Positions 24,801-30,934 of a stretch of DNA of 64,000 nt are shown here, in pieces; the first letter of the stretch is position 1, and each line of letters begins with the position of its first letter. The stretch comes from Micrasema longulum (Eukaryota; Arthropoda; Insecta; Trichoptera; Brachycentridae): contig JAGVSM010003443.1 in the NCBI GenBank assembly GCA_022494885.1, positions 87,999 through 151,998 on the forward strand, written 5' to 3'. Both the position numbers and the translations under genes were made by a program. Under the pieces are notes generated by a model that saw only the letters and a program-made list of their open reading frames with translations, was not told where the DNA came from and searched no databases.

Positions 24801-25955
24801 GGATGGATGAAATCAGCACAGACACAATCACAACAGATGGAAGAAAATAACTATCCTGACAGATTGCAAATCTGGCGTCCGTGCAATAACTGACAGAAAT
24901 TCAGTCAACCCTATTGTAATGGACATCAGATCAGATATCCAGAAGCTACGATGCAGACGCCAGGACGTGTACATCGGCTGGATAAGGGGACACTGCGGAA
25001 TCCTTGGCAACCAAAAAGCTGAAGAAAAGGCTCGAGAGGCTACGCTAAAGAAGACAGCCCCTGATTTCGCCAATTTCCCGCTCAGTTTTGCCAAAGGAAA
25101 AATTAGAAGCCGAGCCCTTCAACTTTGGAACGATCGTTATTTGAGTGAAAGTACTGGAAGTATTACTTAAATGTTTTCCCCACCATTTTCCATGCCTTTG
25201 ATTTCAGGAGATGCAGAAAGCTGCCTACGAGCTCACCTAGATTCTTACGGGTAATGGTGGGTTCATAAGCTACCGGCATCGCTTCAAGCTCTCTGAGATC
25301 GACAGCTGCCCATGCGACGGTAAACTCCTAAAGATGTCCCTCGCCTGTTGATGCATTTCCCCTTTTTTAGCTTACAATTTCAACAGCTGAAGGCGCGATG
25401 CAGAAGCCGGGGTGAAGTGATGCGGCATCCCATCGGTGATAGGTAATAAAGAACTCACACGAGAGGTAGTATCATACATGATCAATATAGTGCAGGCAAT
25501 TGGTAAAATAAACCAAAGTAGGGAACAAAATGTCGAACACTCTTCTAGTGGAACGGAAGGCCTGTTGACTGCTGCCTGTTGGCAGGCCGGCTTCTCCTGA
25601 AGAGTTTTAAGTGGTTTCCTCTCCCCATGAGCAAGTGCTGAGAAGTTCCTGATTGGCCCACATTAGTATATCCTTCCTGATCCCAATAGTTGAGATAAAT
25701 TTAAAGAAATATAATTGCAGAAAAATCCACTTTTTGAAATATAAACCTTATATTTTATAAGCAAGGTAAAAAATAAAGACCACAACCCAATTAATATCTT
25801 AAACTTTAATTAAAGTACATTTGGAAGATTTCCAAATTTTTACTTACTCTATTCGCCAATAAACCCTGACGATTAATATCATCGTTTGGCTCAGTTTTCT
25901 CCTCTAAAAGTTCCGGTTCCCCCTTATCATCAGTAGGATTTCTGTTTCTCTCCAT
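497..25955 (-). CDS. MEP-1: MEP-1-like seven-zinc-finger protein, whole gene (7 coding exons)
   Basis: Spliced gene with coding exons 25848-25955, 21063-21936, 17357-18096, 10749-11066, 7990-8249, 4389-4509 and 497-814, about 912 residues; every junction is in phase. Family knowledge: MEP-1 is a nuclear corepressor that binds the Mi-2/LET-418 remodeller and represses developmental genes. Seen: three fingers near residues 466-552 (two C2H2, one ending in Cys), then C-E-I-C (~723), C-L-L-C (~760), an atypical finger R-C-P-I-C-G...Y-H-V-S-I-D-H (~802) and C-L-L-C-G (~833), seven in all as the family has. The N-terminal half is acidic, Ser/Pro-rich and low in complexity. Identification rests on remembered finger order and the L-L-K-G-L-T-P and D-Q-G-L-E-R-H-L-L-G segments, without a database search. 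The first Met follows a likely 5' UTR splice acceptor. It is somewhat shorter than the fly protein as I recall it. Confidence 0.82.
838..955 (+). pseudogene. RTE-like LINE fragment
   Basis: Degraded match to the segment seen better at 34580-34690 (accgagtgaatggtg, gaggcaaaattatcag). Inside MEP-1 intron 6. Confidence 0.6.
956..1517. other. Unassigned intron sequence
   Basis: MEP-1 intron 6. No coding signal or copy elsewhere in the window was seen. 1320-1495 is noticeably GC-richer and less repeat-like than its surroundings. Confidence 0.4.
1518..1725. repeat. Compound microsatellite (TTATTG)n-(TTACTG)n-(TTTTG)n
   Basis: Three arrays in series with one point change between neighbours: attgtt repeats to ~1588, about fifteen actgtt repeats at 1590-1679, then ttttg repeats to 1725. 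Long leucine- or asparagine-only open frames here are artefacts of the array. Confidence 0.95.
1726..2204. other. AT-rich intron sequence, nothing recognised
   Basis: No conserved open frame and no repeat shared within the window. Confidence 0.4.
2205..2603 (+). pseudogene. RTE-like LINE 3' fragment
   Basis: Degraded copy of the RTE-like reverse-transcriptase C-terminal region: a stretch like Y-G-S-E-V-W-N-W-K-N-K-D-E-S-R-L-N-A-V, then the conserved 'agcgattggacagcgaaag' stretch, with several stops. It is cut at its 3' end by the TIR element at 2606. Confidence 0.75.
2606..3360 (+). mobile_element. Non-autonomous TIR element 'AACCAGGGCC', copy 1
   Basis: Begins aaccagggcctcgattatga; the right end, tcataatctcggcac, is a decayed inverse of the start. 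Shares its whole length with 28830-29924. The left third contains two diverged ~170-bp direct repeats, each with a 'caccttcaa/cattaag-tttt' block. No coding capacity; superfamily not assigned. Confidence 0.65.
3410..3560 (-). repeat. Retroelement 3' tail fragment
   Basis: Inverse match to 13590-13970: the minus strand reads ttcactggtccatta and aagtctaa...gtgtaaaat, near a poly-A-like end in that other copy. Confidence 0.6.
3561..4388. other. AT-rich intron sequence, nothing recognised
   Basis: Left part of MEP-1 intron 6; no coding or repeat assignment. Confidence 0.4.
4389..4509 (-). CDS. MEP-1: MEP-1-like, exon 6 (121 nt, finger 5 end and finger 6 start)
   Basis: Hidden exon found by phase: exon 5 ends phase 2 and exon 7 must be read in phase 0, so a 3n+1 exon was needed. 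Here acceptor gtcctaag is followed by G then F-L-T-D-Q-G-L-E-R-H-L-L-G-T-H, completing finger 5, then L-V-T-E-S-L-Q-E-A-A and R-C-P-I-C-G-L, opening finger 6; donor GTACGT at 4388-4383. The acceptor's pyrimidine tract is modest. Phase and finger spacing agree on both sides, so it is well supported despite its length. Confidence 0.85.
4640..5866 (+). mobile_element. 1.1-kb repeat 'G', copy A (interrupted by a LINE)
   Basis: Collinear with copy B at 16186-17272. Starts ctggggccttatgctggact; the end reads tttccagcaaaggc, whose inverse (gcctttgctggaaa) resembles the start, so short terminal inverted repeats are likely. Rich in TCGA-containing short inverted blocks. No coding capacity seen. Split at 5088/5526 by a minus-strand LINE absent from copy B. 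Confidence 0.75.
5089..5525 (-). pseudogene. 5'-truncated jockey/CR1-like LINE inserted in repeat G copy A
   Basis: On the minus strand an open stretch encodes a reverse-transcriptase C-terminal tail (R-E-L-F-K-Q-T-K-R-L-N-I-T-E-L-F, L-E-S-L-K-F-I-H-K-L-A, L-Y-N-E-L-P-D-K-T), followed by a 3' UTR and an A/T tail at 5089-5110. Only the 3' 440 bp is present. Confidence 0.75.
5867..6200. other. Unassigned intron sequence
   Basis: No coding or repeat assignment. Confidence 0.35.
6201..6560 (+). repeat. Interspersed repeat family A, copy
   Basis: One of at least ten copies. Core features: acatattacaacagagatg-like start, ctaggcatctac, gacctgtcatTggctggtt, the palindrome-containing ttacacactgtgtaac, tttatttatgcggg and gatcaggtggatttatcaac. 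Other fuller copies are at 10243-10720 and 61985-62350 (inverted). Confidence 0.75.
6590..6835. repeat. LINE-like tail and (ACATAT)n microsatellite
   Basis: T-rich tattta run with a typical retroelement 3' tail on the minus strand, then a cacata/tatata array at 6776-6835. Confidence 0.6.
6836..7290. other. Unassigned intron sequence
   Basis: Short open frames only; 6970-7135 is GC-richer but matches nothing I recognise. Confidence 0.35.
7295..7880 (-). pseudogene. Broken mariner transposase, N-terminal half
   Basis: Minus strand from 7869: M-L-T-K-I-Y-G-E-S, then R-E-D-V-E-E-D-E-R-P-G-R-P, the mariner hinge with the D-E-R-P-G-R-P motif, and the helix-turn-helix region. A frameshift near 7640 moves reading to another frame, with M-K-R-V-A-A-K-F-V and N-F-E-Q-K-Q-R-R-M. 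The catalytic D,D34D core is missing. 7301-7330 (gtgtgttcagaaaagaacgg) is probably the terminal inverted repeat. Inactive; inside MEP-1 intron 5. Confidence 0.88.
7910..7975 (+). mobile_element. SINE 3' end
   Basis: Shares aggcttagcgggttattcct and the following A-rich tail with the minus-strand SINE at 22560-22800. Confidence 0.6.
7990..8249 (-). CDS. MEP-1: MEP-1-like, exon 5 (zinc finger 4 and first half of finger 5)
   Basis: Acceptor ttttttcag; begins G-G-Q-T-S-I-S-L-L-K-G-L-T-P, a stretch I associate with MEP-1. Contains C-E-I-C...H-M-N-W-T-H (C-x2-C-x12-H-x4-H) and then C-L-L-C-F-Y, the metal-binding front half of finger 5, cut by a strong GTAAGT donor (7989-7984) in phase 2. The back half is supplied by the 121-nt exon at 4389-4509, giving the standard x12 spacing. 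Confidence 0.85.
8278..9005 (+). pseudogene. RTE-like LINE fragments
   Basis: 8278-8735 covers the C-terminal end (ggtttggtcacgtagaacga, gacgaggacgaccaaggaag) and a tagtag tail; 8895-9005 holds an upstream piece (ctgtacaaggacagcacagc) out of order, so two insertions or a rearrangement. All frames are broken. Confidence 0.75.
9023..9125 (+). repeat. Repeat family A, short copy
   Basis: Aacatatcacaacagagatg...ctacagggcttatga joined directly to the opposite end (aatccagtccttgtctac), so the interior is deleted. Confidence 0.65.
9126..9540. other. AT-rich intron sequence, nothing recognised
   Basis: No gene or shared repeat seen. Confidence 0.35.
9545..10210 (+). mobile_element. Non-autonomous Helitron-like element
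   Basis: The 5' part (attcctctgtacttgtgatg, cgaactcctcctaaacggct) is the sequence I know from lepidopteran Helitrons. The 3' end at 10183-10210 has a short GACA...TGTC hairpin, then gggtccgctag with CTAG terminal and T next, as Helitrons end. The middle (9700-10010) is unrelated AT-rich sequence, perhaps an insertion. No Rep/helicase. Confidence 0.6.
10243..10720 (+). repeat. Repeat family A, full copy plus inverted end
   Basis: Complete core followed by two inverted copies of the end sequence (caatattttgagtttgtcca at 10567 and its inverse at 10690-10713). It lies 29 bp from the exon 4 donor. Confidence 0.75.
10749..11066 (-). CDS. MEP-1: MEP-1-like, exon 4 (Pro/Ser linker)
   Basis: Residues ~575-680, starting M-V-R-A-R-D-S-L directly after a tttttag acceptor; ends Y-I-K-R-L-P at a weak donor (CCT then GTAATT). 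Both ends are phase 0, so skipping it would keep the frame. The content is a basic, Pro-rich linker (P-P-L-P-V-P-G-V-P) between two finger clusters, with no domain recognised. Identified by phase fit between exons 3 and 5 and by its protein-like composition against an AT-rich repeat background. Confidence 0.78.
11110..11336 (-). repeat. Repeat family B, copy 1
   Basis: Inverse of blocks at 13494-13585 and 13975-14075: tgcatgtttgtcctaatca, ggtgtcctgacgaggagac, cgaaactggtagacat. Close to the exon 4 acceptor. Confidence 0.75.
11345..12400 (-). pseudogene. RTE-like LINE, reverse transcriptase to 3' end
   Basis: Minus strand: G-V-K-Q-G-C-V-M-S-P-W-L-F-N and L-Y-A-D-D-A-V-L-L-A (the RT catalytic Y-x-D-D) near 12190-12320, then M-N-V-D-K-S-K-V-M-V-F-E-R, V-Y-L-G-S-M-F-T-R-D and V-P-T-L-M-Y-G-S-E-V-W in a 165-codon stretch at 11616-12113. 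Interrupted by frameshifts; the 3' end has the family's cctacggggaaacgg and a (GTT)n tail at 11335-11356. It is the best-preserved RTE copy here. Confidence 0.88.
12401..13002. other. AT-rich sequence with a LINE-like 3' tail
   Basis: 12401-12500 resembles a minus-strand retroelement tail; the rest is very AT-rich and unassigned. Confidence 0.4.
13003..13488. mobile_element. MITE with ~125-bp terminal inverted repeats
   Basis: Left arm from aaattatgaaaatattct pairs with the right arm ending agaatattttcataattt. Both arms include the G-rich/C-rich tract (gagggaggggg / ccccctccctcc) and ccattacagtggaacatcg with its inverse. The interior has no gene. The next feature, family B, starts six bases later. 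Confidence 0.85.
13494..14075 (+). repeat. Repeat family B, copy 2, with nested poly-A element
   Basis: Family B sequence at 13494-13585 resumes at 13975 (aattggtgtcctgaagaaga, ctcgaaaccggtagacatgg). The 13590-13970 block between is a separate retroposed sequence ending in an A-rich tail and shared with 3410-3560. Confidence 0.75.
14076..15384. other. AT-rich intron sequence
   Basis: Only 14320-14375 (aaaaataatgtgaccc...gaggacactt) matches anything: the LINE 3' end also found at 41215 and 42690. 15015-15130 is CA-rich. No gene seen. Confidence 0.45.
15385..15520 (-). mobile_element. SINE fragment
   Basis: aaggtgatcagtttcacgct and ttcaggtgcc blocks as in the copies at 28470, 57520 and 63110; the tRNA-like head is lost. 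Confidence 0.6.
15610..16185. repeat. Short repeat 'H' and unassigned sequence
   Basis: 15615-15755 matches 22985-23115 (attattgcgatcttaag, acacttaattagattgaatt). The remainder to 16185 is unassigned. Confidence 0.55.
16186..17272 (+). mobile_element. 1.1-kb repeat 'G', copy B (carries a hAT MITE)
   Basis: Collinear with copy A (4640-5866) but without its LINE, and with an extra 271-bp hAT-type insertion at 16964-17234. Ends about 85 bp from the exon 3 donor of the MEP-1-like gene. Confidence 0.78.
16964..17234 (+). mobile_element. hAT-type MITE with 8-bp target duplication
   Basis: Starts CAGGGACG and ends CGCCACTG, hAT-like termini. Flanked by gtcgaatg (16956-16963) and gtcgagtg (17235-17242), an 8-bp duplication with one mismatch. 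Copy A of the host repeat has a single gtcgagtg at the same place, confirming the empty site. No transposase. Confidence 0.85.
17357..18096 (-). CDS. MEP-1: MEP-1-like, exon 3 (zinc fingers 1-3)
   Basis: Acceptor tttggtttcag, phase 1 in; donor GTACAG at 17356-17351, phase 0 out. An acidic serine tract (S-E-S-E-S-D) is followed by a predicted helical stretch and three fingers: C-K-I-C...H-M-E-I-P-H, C-N-F-C...H-V-S-M-V-H, and C-S-N-C...H-A-I-S-C, the last a C2HC variant. Spacings are C-x2-C-x12-H-x4-H/C throughout. The antisense open frame over the same bases (17333-17737) is a shadow. Confidence 0.88.
18183..18510 (+). mobile_element. Solo-LTR-like repeat, copy 1
   Basis: About 70% alike to 57028-57332. 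Contains gtggcctataaaaagacca (TATA box), a downstream tcagtc-rich stretch and taataaa near the end, the order expected of an LTR promoter. Lies just upstream of the exon 3 acceptor. No internal retroelement sequence on either side. Confidence 0.55.
18511..19225. other. Unassigned intron sequence
   Basis: MEP-1 intron 2, nothing recognised. Confidence 0.35.
19226..20340 (-). pseudogene. Penelope-like element 3' region, GIY-YIG end, split by a LINE tail
   Basis: Minus strand 20338-20012 encodes K-S-A-I-A-E-Y-F-I-D-T-G-H, R-N-Y-S-A-R-I-I-K-K-A-I-K-I-R and G-L-K-L-N-S-T-W-S-P-A-L, the C-terminal part of the GIY-YIG endonuclease of Penelope-like elements. The 3' UTR (accattgcaggagccatc, gggtgatcccgtg) is at 19226-19310, separated from the coding part by a 480-bp retroelement tail. 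The same UTR recurs at 26170-26490, 60330-60415 and 62670-62790. Confidence 0.8.
19311..19797 (-). mobile_element. 5'-truncated LINE 3' UTR, copy 1
   Basis: Begins with a T14 run (poly-A tail on minus) and is collinear with 58739-59213. Inserted inside the Penelope-like element. Shared blocks include ggcctgttcgtgggtataca and atccaggatagtgcgtg. Confidence 0.75.
20527..21030. repeat. Repeat family A, two copies in opposite orientation
   Basis: Short plus-oriented end at 20527-20670, then an inverted fuller copy at 20670-21030, both ending in (ca/ct)gtctg...acatttggac; 33 bp from the exon 2 donor. Confidence 0.7.
21063..21936 (-). CDS. MEP-1: MEP-1-like, exon 2 (low-complexity N-terminal region, PLDLS motif)
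   Basis: Largest exon, about residues 37-327. The acceptor (ttttcag) is followed by V-S-D-N-I-F-D-K, open for 290 codons in phase with exon 1. No folded domain is seen: it is Ser/Pro/Asn-rich with acidic patches. K-P-L-D-L-S-L-K at 21514-21528 (Pro about residue 173) matches the PxDLS ligand of CtBP corepressors. Two donors six bases apart fit equally, 21063 (GTAAGG) and 21057 (GTAAGA), both phase 1; they differ by two residues and may be alternative. Confidence 0.8.
22189..22509 (-). pseudogene. LINE reverse-transcriptase C terminus
   Basis: Open for 106 codons: R-R-R-Y-G-W-L-G-H-V-L-R-M-P-P-E and H-P-G-R-P-L-L-T-V-R-R-Q, the C-terminal tail typical of insect LINE polyproteins. Different family from the RTE-like copies. 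No RT core. Confidence 0.75.
22560..22800 (-). mobile_element. tRNA-derived SINE
   Basis: Minus strand starts with a tRNA-like head (gcgccgtggcacagttggtt A box; gggttcgattcccacc B box), then a body and the aggcttagtgggttattcct 3' end with an A-rich tail. Cloverleaf pairing is poor, so a SINE head and not a tRNA gene. Confidence 0.8.
22985..23115 (+). repeat. Short repeat 'H', copy 2
   Basis: Matches 15615-15755. Confidence 0.6.
23285..23404 (+). mobile_element. SINE tRNA-like head
   Basis: ggcctcgtggtatagtttgt and ctcgggttcgatttccg, A- and B-box-like, as in the minus copies at 28470 and 57520. Confidence 0.65.
23405..24000 (+). pseudogene. LINE 3' end, family L, copy 1
   Basis: Coding remnant [20 protein letters not shown], a reverse-transcriptase C-terminal tail, then a long 3' UTR with the 'cgtgccgaggacac' type block inverted. 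Same family on the minus strand at 41215-41660 and 42690-43290. Confidence 0.75.
24380..24700 (-). pseudogene. Jockey/CR1-like LINE C terminus
   Basis: 100 codons open: L-L-L-Y-K-I-M-T-G-I-V-D-C-T-E-L-L-S-L-I, V-P-A-R, and R-R-T-F-S-V-Y-N, the post-RT tail of jockey/CR1-like elements. Confidence 0.75.
24838..25700 (+). pseudogene. LINE with RNase H domain, 3' end
   Basis: T-D-C-K-S-G-V-R-A-I-T (RNase H Asp box) and G-W-I-R-G-H-C-G-I-L-G-N-Q-K-A-E (His box, usually G-H-x-G-I-x-G-N-x-x-A-D), so an I/R1-type element; frame ends at 25170, with a broken tail and 3' UTR to about 25700. It stops 150 bp short of the MEP-1 exon 1 donor. Confidence 0.75.
25848..25955 (-). CDS. MEP-1: MEP-1-like, coding exon 1
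   Basis: Encodes residues 1-36, starting M-E-R-N-R-N-P and rich in Asp, Glu and Lys. ATG at 25955-25953 is the first in frame; fifteen bases upstream (25970/25971) is a good acceptor (ttcgttgcag), so the 5' UTR is probably spliced and its first exon lies further right, not identified. The donor at 25847-25842 is a perfect GTAAGT in phase 0. Too short to stand out by length; it is supported by splice sites and phase agreement with the next exon. Confidence 0.7.
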
Positions 25956-26159
25956 TGTCTATTTTAAATTCTGCAACGAAAGCCCAACCAATTTTTTTAA
26001 AATTCTCTTTCCCAATATTTGCATCATTTTTAACTAACTGTAAATAAATCAGTAATCGAAATTAGGGAATTAAGTCTGTAGTCTGATAAAAAGTAAGGAA
26101 ATAATACGATTTTGCTATTTTAAAACACCGTTCTTTCAAAATCGCACATTTAAAAAATA

Positions 26160-26600
26160 AAGTTAGTAAACATTCGATGCGTGTCTTTTTTGGGTGACCC
26201 CGTGTATGTTGGATTTATTTATTTATTTTATTTCATTATTTTCATATATAACTTTACTGTTCATTATTTGAGACATAAGTCCCAACTCCATGGGACTAAA
26301 AGTCTTGTGTTGCGATGGGACGAGCAATTAGTTAACACAGACACAAACAAAAAATAATTTAAAAAAAAACATATATATGGCACATCAATATGGGAAACAT
26401 TGAACTCAAACATTCGGAAAATCATCAACGATTCGTGCCGACGTTTCGGCTACCATTGCAGGAGTCATCTTCAAGGTAAACTGTGCGTTTGAAGACGTTG
26501 TCGAGAAGATGTCCTGTGTAGACACAAATAAAGTGTTCCACTATTGCAGATTTTTCAGGAGCCAAAGTTCACACGCTCTCGTGAGCAATTATTTTCCAAT
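26160..26600 (+). pseudogene. Penelope-like element fragments
   Basis: 3' UTR pieces (gtcttttttgggtgaccccg; ctaccattgcaggagtcatc) surround a T-rich insert; 26490-26595 keeps a scrap of the GIY-YIG-end coding region (gaagatgtcctgtgtagaca, tattgcagatttttcagg), plus-oriented here. Lies just upstream of MEP-1 exon 1. Confidence 0.65.
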
Positions 26601-27250
26601 GTATTTCTTATGAAAATATACTCAAAAGTTACACATAACCAAAATATAATTACTTTTCGGCCGGCAGATTACGCCTCTTGAAAGTCAGACTGAAAATTAC
26701 CTTGGCACATTGGTACTCATATAAAGACAAAGTATTTACGTTTAAATTGCGAATGTCATTTGTTGAAATTAAATACAAAATATGAGTCTATTTTTGGTTA
26801 TATTTTTAACAGAAATTATTTTGCTTTTTGATGGCATTTTCTAACGATTATTTGAACATTTAAATTAATCGATTAAACTATTTAAATTTATGAATATTTT
26901 ACGTTTTGTTTAGTTTGACGAAATAAACACCACTTACGACAATACAAGTTCTACTTACTGTTTACCGCCTGAACACTTTAAATTCATTTAACCACGATTA
27001 ACACATACAGTAAACAAAATAGCAACAGAAAGTAAATAATAACACTTGAATTCAGCAGGAAAACTTCAACCCACATCAAAACCATATCCTCGGATTTAGT
27101 TCTGATTTATTCACAAATATATTCATCGGTTATCTATCGCAGACATGTCCACCAAAGTAAAATACAAATACCCGCGTATTTTGTGCAACATTTTTGTGTA
27201 GTTTTGTTACCTATAATTTTCTTTTTTTTCTTTTATTTTTTGTGGCTTTA
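26601..27250 (-). other. Probable MEP-1 upstream region
   Basis: No repeat or open frame recognised; the likely place for the 5' UTR exon and promoter, but no TATA/Inr arrangement could be fixed. Confidence 0.25.
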
Positions 27251-27255
27251 TTCAC

Positions 27256-27800
27256 CTTGCCCCTGAAGTTTTCTAGCGAGTTGGTTTGTTATACATTTAC
27301 CATTCTGCCTATGTTTAAACTTCCCGACTTCTTCAATTTTTCTGTCTGTTAATTTTTGTGCTGAATCCTCTATTAGGCGAGTAACGTAAGTATAGTAAAA
27401 AACGCCTGAAATAATTTTAAAAAAATTGAGCGTGGAAAGGGCCACTCGAACCAGCCAATGACATAATTTCTTTTTACCTTCTTTAAAAATTCATCTTAAT
27501 TTTCAGAAACCCCATACATCAACAGATGTATTTTAAGGGGTCCACATAGAAAACTATTTATTGACTTTTCTTAAATTAAAGGGTCTGCTTTTTGTCAGGT
27601 CAAAAATTTAGACGCTCAAGGTTAATTATGTTTTTTTTTTATAATTTGAAAGTGACCACTTGTGTCATTTCGTTAGTGATTAAAAATTGGCCAATGTTGG
27701 GGTTTCTGAAAATTATAATTCATAATGTTCTCCATCTCTGTTGTAATATGTCAATCTTGGCAACTCCAGGAGGCGAAATCCAGTTTGCGGAAGGGATGCT
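27256..27800. repeat. Repeat family A pieces
   Basis: 27256-27460 is the core (accattctgcctatgttta); 27720-27800 is an end (ctctgttgtaatatgtcaat). Confidence 0.6.
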
Positions 27801-28154
27801 AGTCCGAGACATTAAGGATTGTCTCCATTTGAAAAATTATAATTTAAAAAATGAGATTTTAAAGAAATTTTGTTAGGATTTATAAAAAAGTTTACCACAA
27901 GGAATGTTCCTTAAAAGTTTCGCTGTCTGGGCCCGAAATACTTTGGGTAGTGCAAAAAAAATTACAGCTTATTAGATGTAATTTTTTTAATTAAACAGCC
28001 GCAATTTGAAAATATTCACATTATTTTTTAAAGTACAAATTTTGACCTACTTTTCACCAGTCTATTTTTAGGTTAACTGGGAGTTGAAACATCTTTAATT
28101 ATTATTAAGTCCGCCAAAGTGCATATATTTTTTGAGTTTAATAAAATAAATAAA

Positions 28155-28445
28155 CAAAATAAATCATCAATGTTTTGAGTATCTCCAAATGTTTGCAGAT
28201 AGGCTGAATTTCCTACCTAGGGAGTTATTCAGATCTAAATTTGTTGCAACAGATAGGGAAAACATTTTTGAGAAGAGAAAATGAGGAAATGTGGATGTTA
28301 AAAGATAGGCAGAATAGTGAATGTTACACCGTGTGTTAATCGGTCACTTAAACCAGCCAATGACAGATCATAAGCCCTCTAAATGCCTAGACTTCCATAT
28401 TCTCTTCTCAAAAATGTTTTCCCTCTCTGTTGCAACAAATTTAGA
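28155..28445 (-). repeat. Repeat family A, variant with ttgttgcaacaga end
   Basis: Core ttaaaccagccaatgacag and cctagacttccatattctct, flanked by aaatttgttgcaacaga at 28240 and its inverse at 28428. Confidence 0.7.
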
Positions 28446-28469
28446 TAAAAATAAATCATGTTCATCATC

Positions 28470-28712
28470 ATTTTCTATCCGTACCTAACGGTGTATAGGG
28501 CCCTGCATTGGTACACCAATCGTAGCGTACTTTGACCATTTTTGTTACCATGAAGGTAAGATAATCAGTCTTACGCTCCAGGGGCTATGAAATATTCTAG
28601 TGTGAAAACACCTTTTTAAATAAGTATTTCATATTAATCATGTCGGAAATCGAACCCTAGACCTCTTCCGTGGTAGGCAAACCCGCTGACCACTACACCA
28701 CGAGGGTGACTG
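28470..28712 (-). mobile_element. tRNA-derived SINE
   Basis: tRNA-like head on minus (cctcgtggtgtagtggtcag; gggttcgatttccgac), body ending gggccctatacaccgtt; same family as 57520-57757. Confidence 0.75.
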
Positions 28713-28829
28713 TTTCTTACTCTAATTTATTAGGGAACAGAAATGGATTTAAAAAATCTAATTATGATTTTAATATCTTCTATTCTTATAGATGGGGGTC
28801 TATGCTAAATAAGTTCCTGGAATCACTGT

Positions 28830-29924
28830 AACCAGGGCCTTGATTATGATGGGAAGATAAAGACGTCATACCTTCACCTTTACGGTATAGTTGAAGATAA
28901 ACTCTCTCTAGCGATTACAAAGATACACTACCGACCCCCCACCTTCAAGTTTTGGGTAGGTACATAGTTATGAAACAAGGGGAAGTGTACGTCACGGTAC
29001 ACATATCTACGCTCTAAAATGACATAGCTTCAGTGTGACGCCATAGTTGAAGATAAAAGTCTCCCGACCTACTACTAAGGTACACTACCGATCCCCCACC
29101 GTCAAGTTTTTATGTTAGTACATCGGATTATACCAACGGGTCTAAAACCCCTCGATACGTTTATCTACGCATAAAGAGTGACAAAAATTTTGTTCCACCG
29201 AGCAATTTATCCTTTAATTATGTTTTATTTAAAAAAATTAATCGTTTTGACGTTGGCATTTTTTTTCTTAAAAGCCTATTAAAAATATGAGAGAGAAATA
29301 AGTAAGTTTTTAAGTCGAATTAAATTCTTACATAACTGTCACTTTAATGAAACGAACGCCGAGATGTGAAAATAATGTCACTAGGTTCTGTCCTATTAAC
29401 AAATAAGAGTATCTAGGCGTCAGACACAGATTATATGCGTCAGAAAGTTACCACTCTAAAAACATAATTTAGTTATTATATTTTTTCCATCTGTTTTACT
29501 ATCTTTCCGAGTGTATGTATCGAGGGTTAAAGGAGCCAGCTTTTTAGTCGATCGATAGATACATACAGACGATCGTTAAGCGTACCGTCTAGGTGATTTC
29601 CAAAATTCATGCAAAATTCATATTCAAGCGAGTAATTTTTTGCTTGAATTGGGATTCATTGGAGATTATAATCGCTTCGAAGTGAGTACTTTTTATTACA
29701 GAAGCCTATTTAAATATATAAATGAGAACTATTTTCAATGTTAATGACGTAAGGAACGCGGACTAATTGTTTGCGGTCATTCCATTGGCTTGTTTCGATC
29801 ATATGATGTCGATATGACAAGTGGGTAGAACATACCGAGGTAAGATACAGATAGTACAGAAGTTAAGTATGCCGTCTCGATATATACATATGAAGATGAA
29901 GCGTTCATAATCGAGGCACTGGTT
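28830..29924 (+). mobile_element. TIR element 'AACCAGGGCC', copy 2 (complete)
   Basis: Starts aaccagggccttgattatga and ends tcataatcgaggcactggtt, near-perfect ~20-bp inverted termini. 1.1 kb, no transposase, two diverged ~170-bp direct repeats in the left third. No clear target duplication. Confidence 0.75.
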
Positions 29925-30393
29925 GAGATGTTGCGTTTCTTACTGTGGGTAGGTACCACATTTTTGTTTCCGGCCCAACATATTCAATAGTAAAAATTAT
30001 TCAAATGCGTACAACAAAAGAACAATTGTTAATAACCGAACTGTCAGTATTCATGTGCTTATATTTTTCTCACTTCTCACCGCGATCGCGAACTAGTTAC
30101 TTTTGCGATTAATAATTAATTTAATCCACTGTGTCGTGAAATAATAATAATCAAGAAACCATCTCAAGTGCCCCTCCTTCATGACCCCACGATCTGATCT
30201 GATCCTGACTGCCGCGAGACAAGTTACAAACAATAAGGTACCAGAACCCCAGTGCAATGTAGGAATTGCATTCATTACCTATATTAGAGTTCAGTGCAAA
30301 GCATAAAGATAACACATTCCGTGAACCAGACAATTACGAGCGTTCATCTGCCAACGGGCAAGTGGCGCGATCAGTCAGTTTTCAAAACGAGTG

Positions 30394-30934
30394 GCTAGAT
30401 GCGAAAAATAATGTCTAAAAAAATAATTCTGGCCTATCAACATATAAGAGTATCTAGGCGTAAGAAAGTTTCCACTATAAAAAAATAATTAGTTATTATA
30501 TTTTTTCCGTCTGTTTTACTATCTTTCCGGAGTGAACGTATCGAGACGTTAAAGGAGCCAGCTTTGTAGTCACTCGGTAGATAAATGCAGACGATATAAA
30601 GCATATTGTTTTGGTAAGTGTCAAAAGTCTTTTAAAAATCATGTTCAAGCGAGCGTTTTTTGCTTGAATTGGGATTTATTGGAGTTTATAATCGCTTTAA
30701 AGTGGGCACTTTCTATTACAGAAGCCTATTAAAATATAAATGAGAACTATTTTTATATTTAATGAAGTAAGGAACGCGGACTAATTTTTGCGGTCATTCG
30801 TGATTCGTTTCGACCATATGAAGTCGATATAGCAAGCAGGTAGAACATACCGAGGTAGATACAGATAGTACAGAAGTTAAGTATACCGTCTCGATATATA
30901 CAGATGAAGATAGCATTCATAATTGAGGCCCTGG
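30394..30934 (+). mobile_element. TIR element 'AACCAGGGCC', copy 3 (left end missing)
   Basis: Right half only, ending attcataattgaggccctgg; same orientation as copy 2, 470 bp apart. Confidence 0.7.

Noticed and set aside
24919..25170. Host RNase H gene
   Set aside because: LINE-type RNase H fragment with no start and a decayed 3' part.
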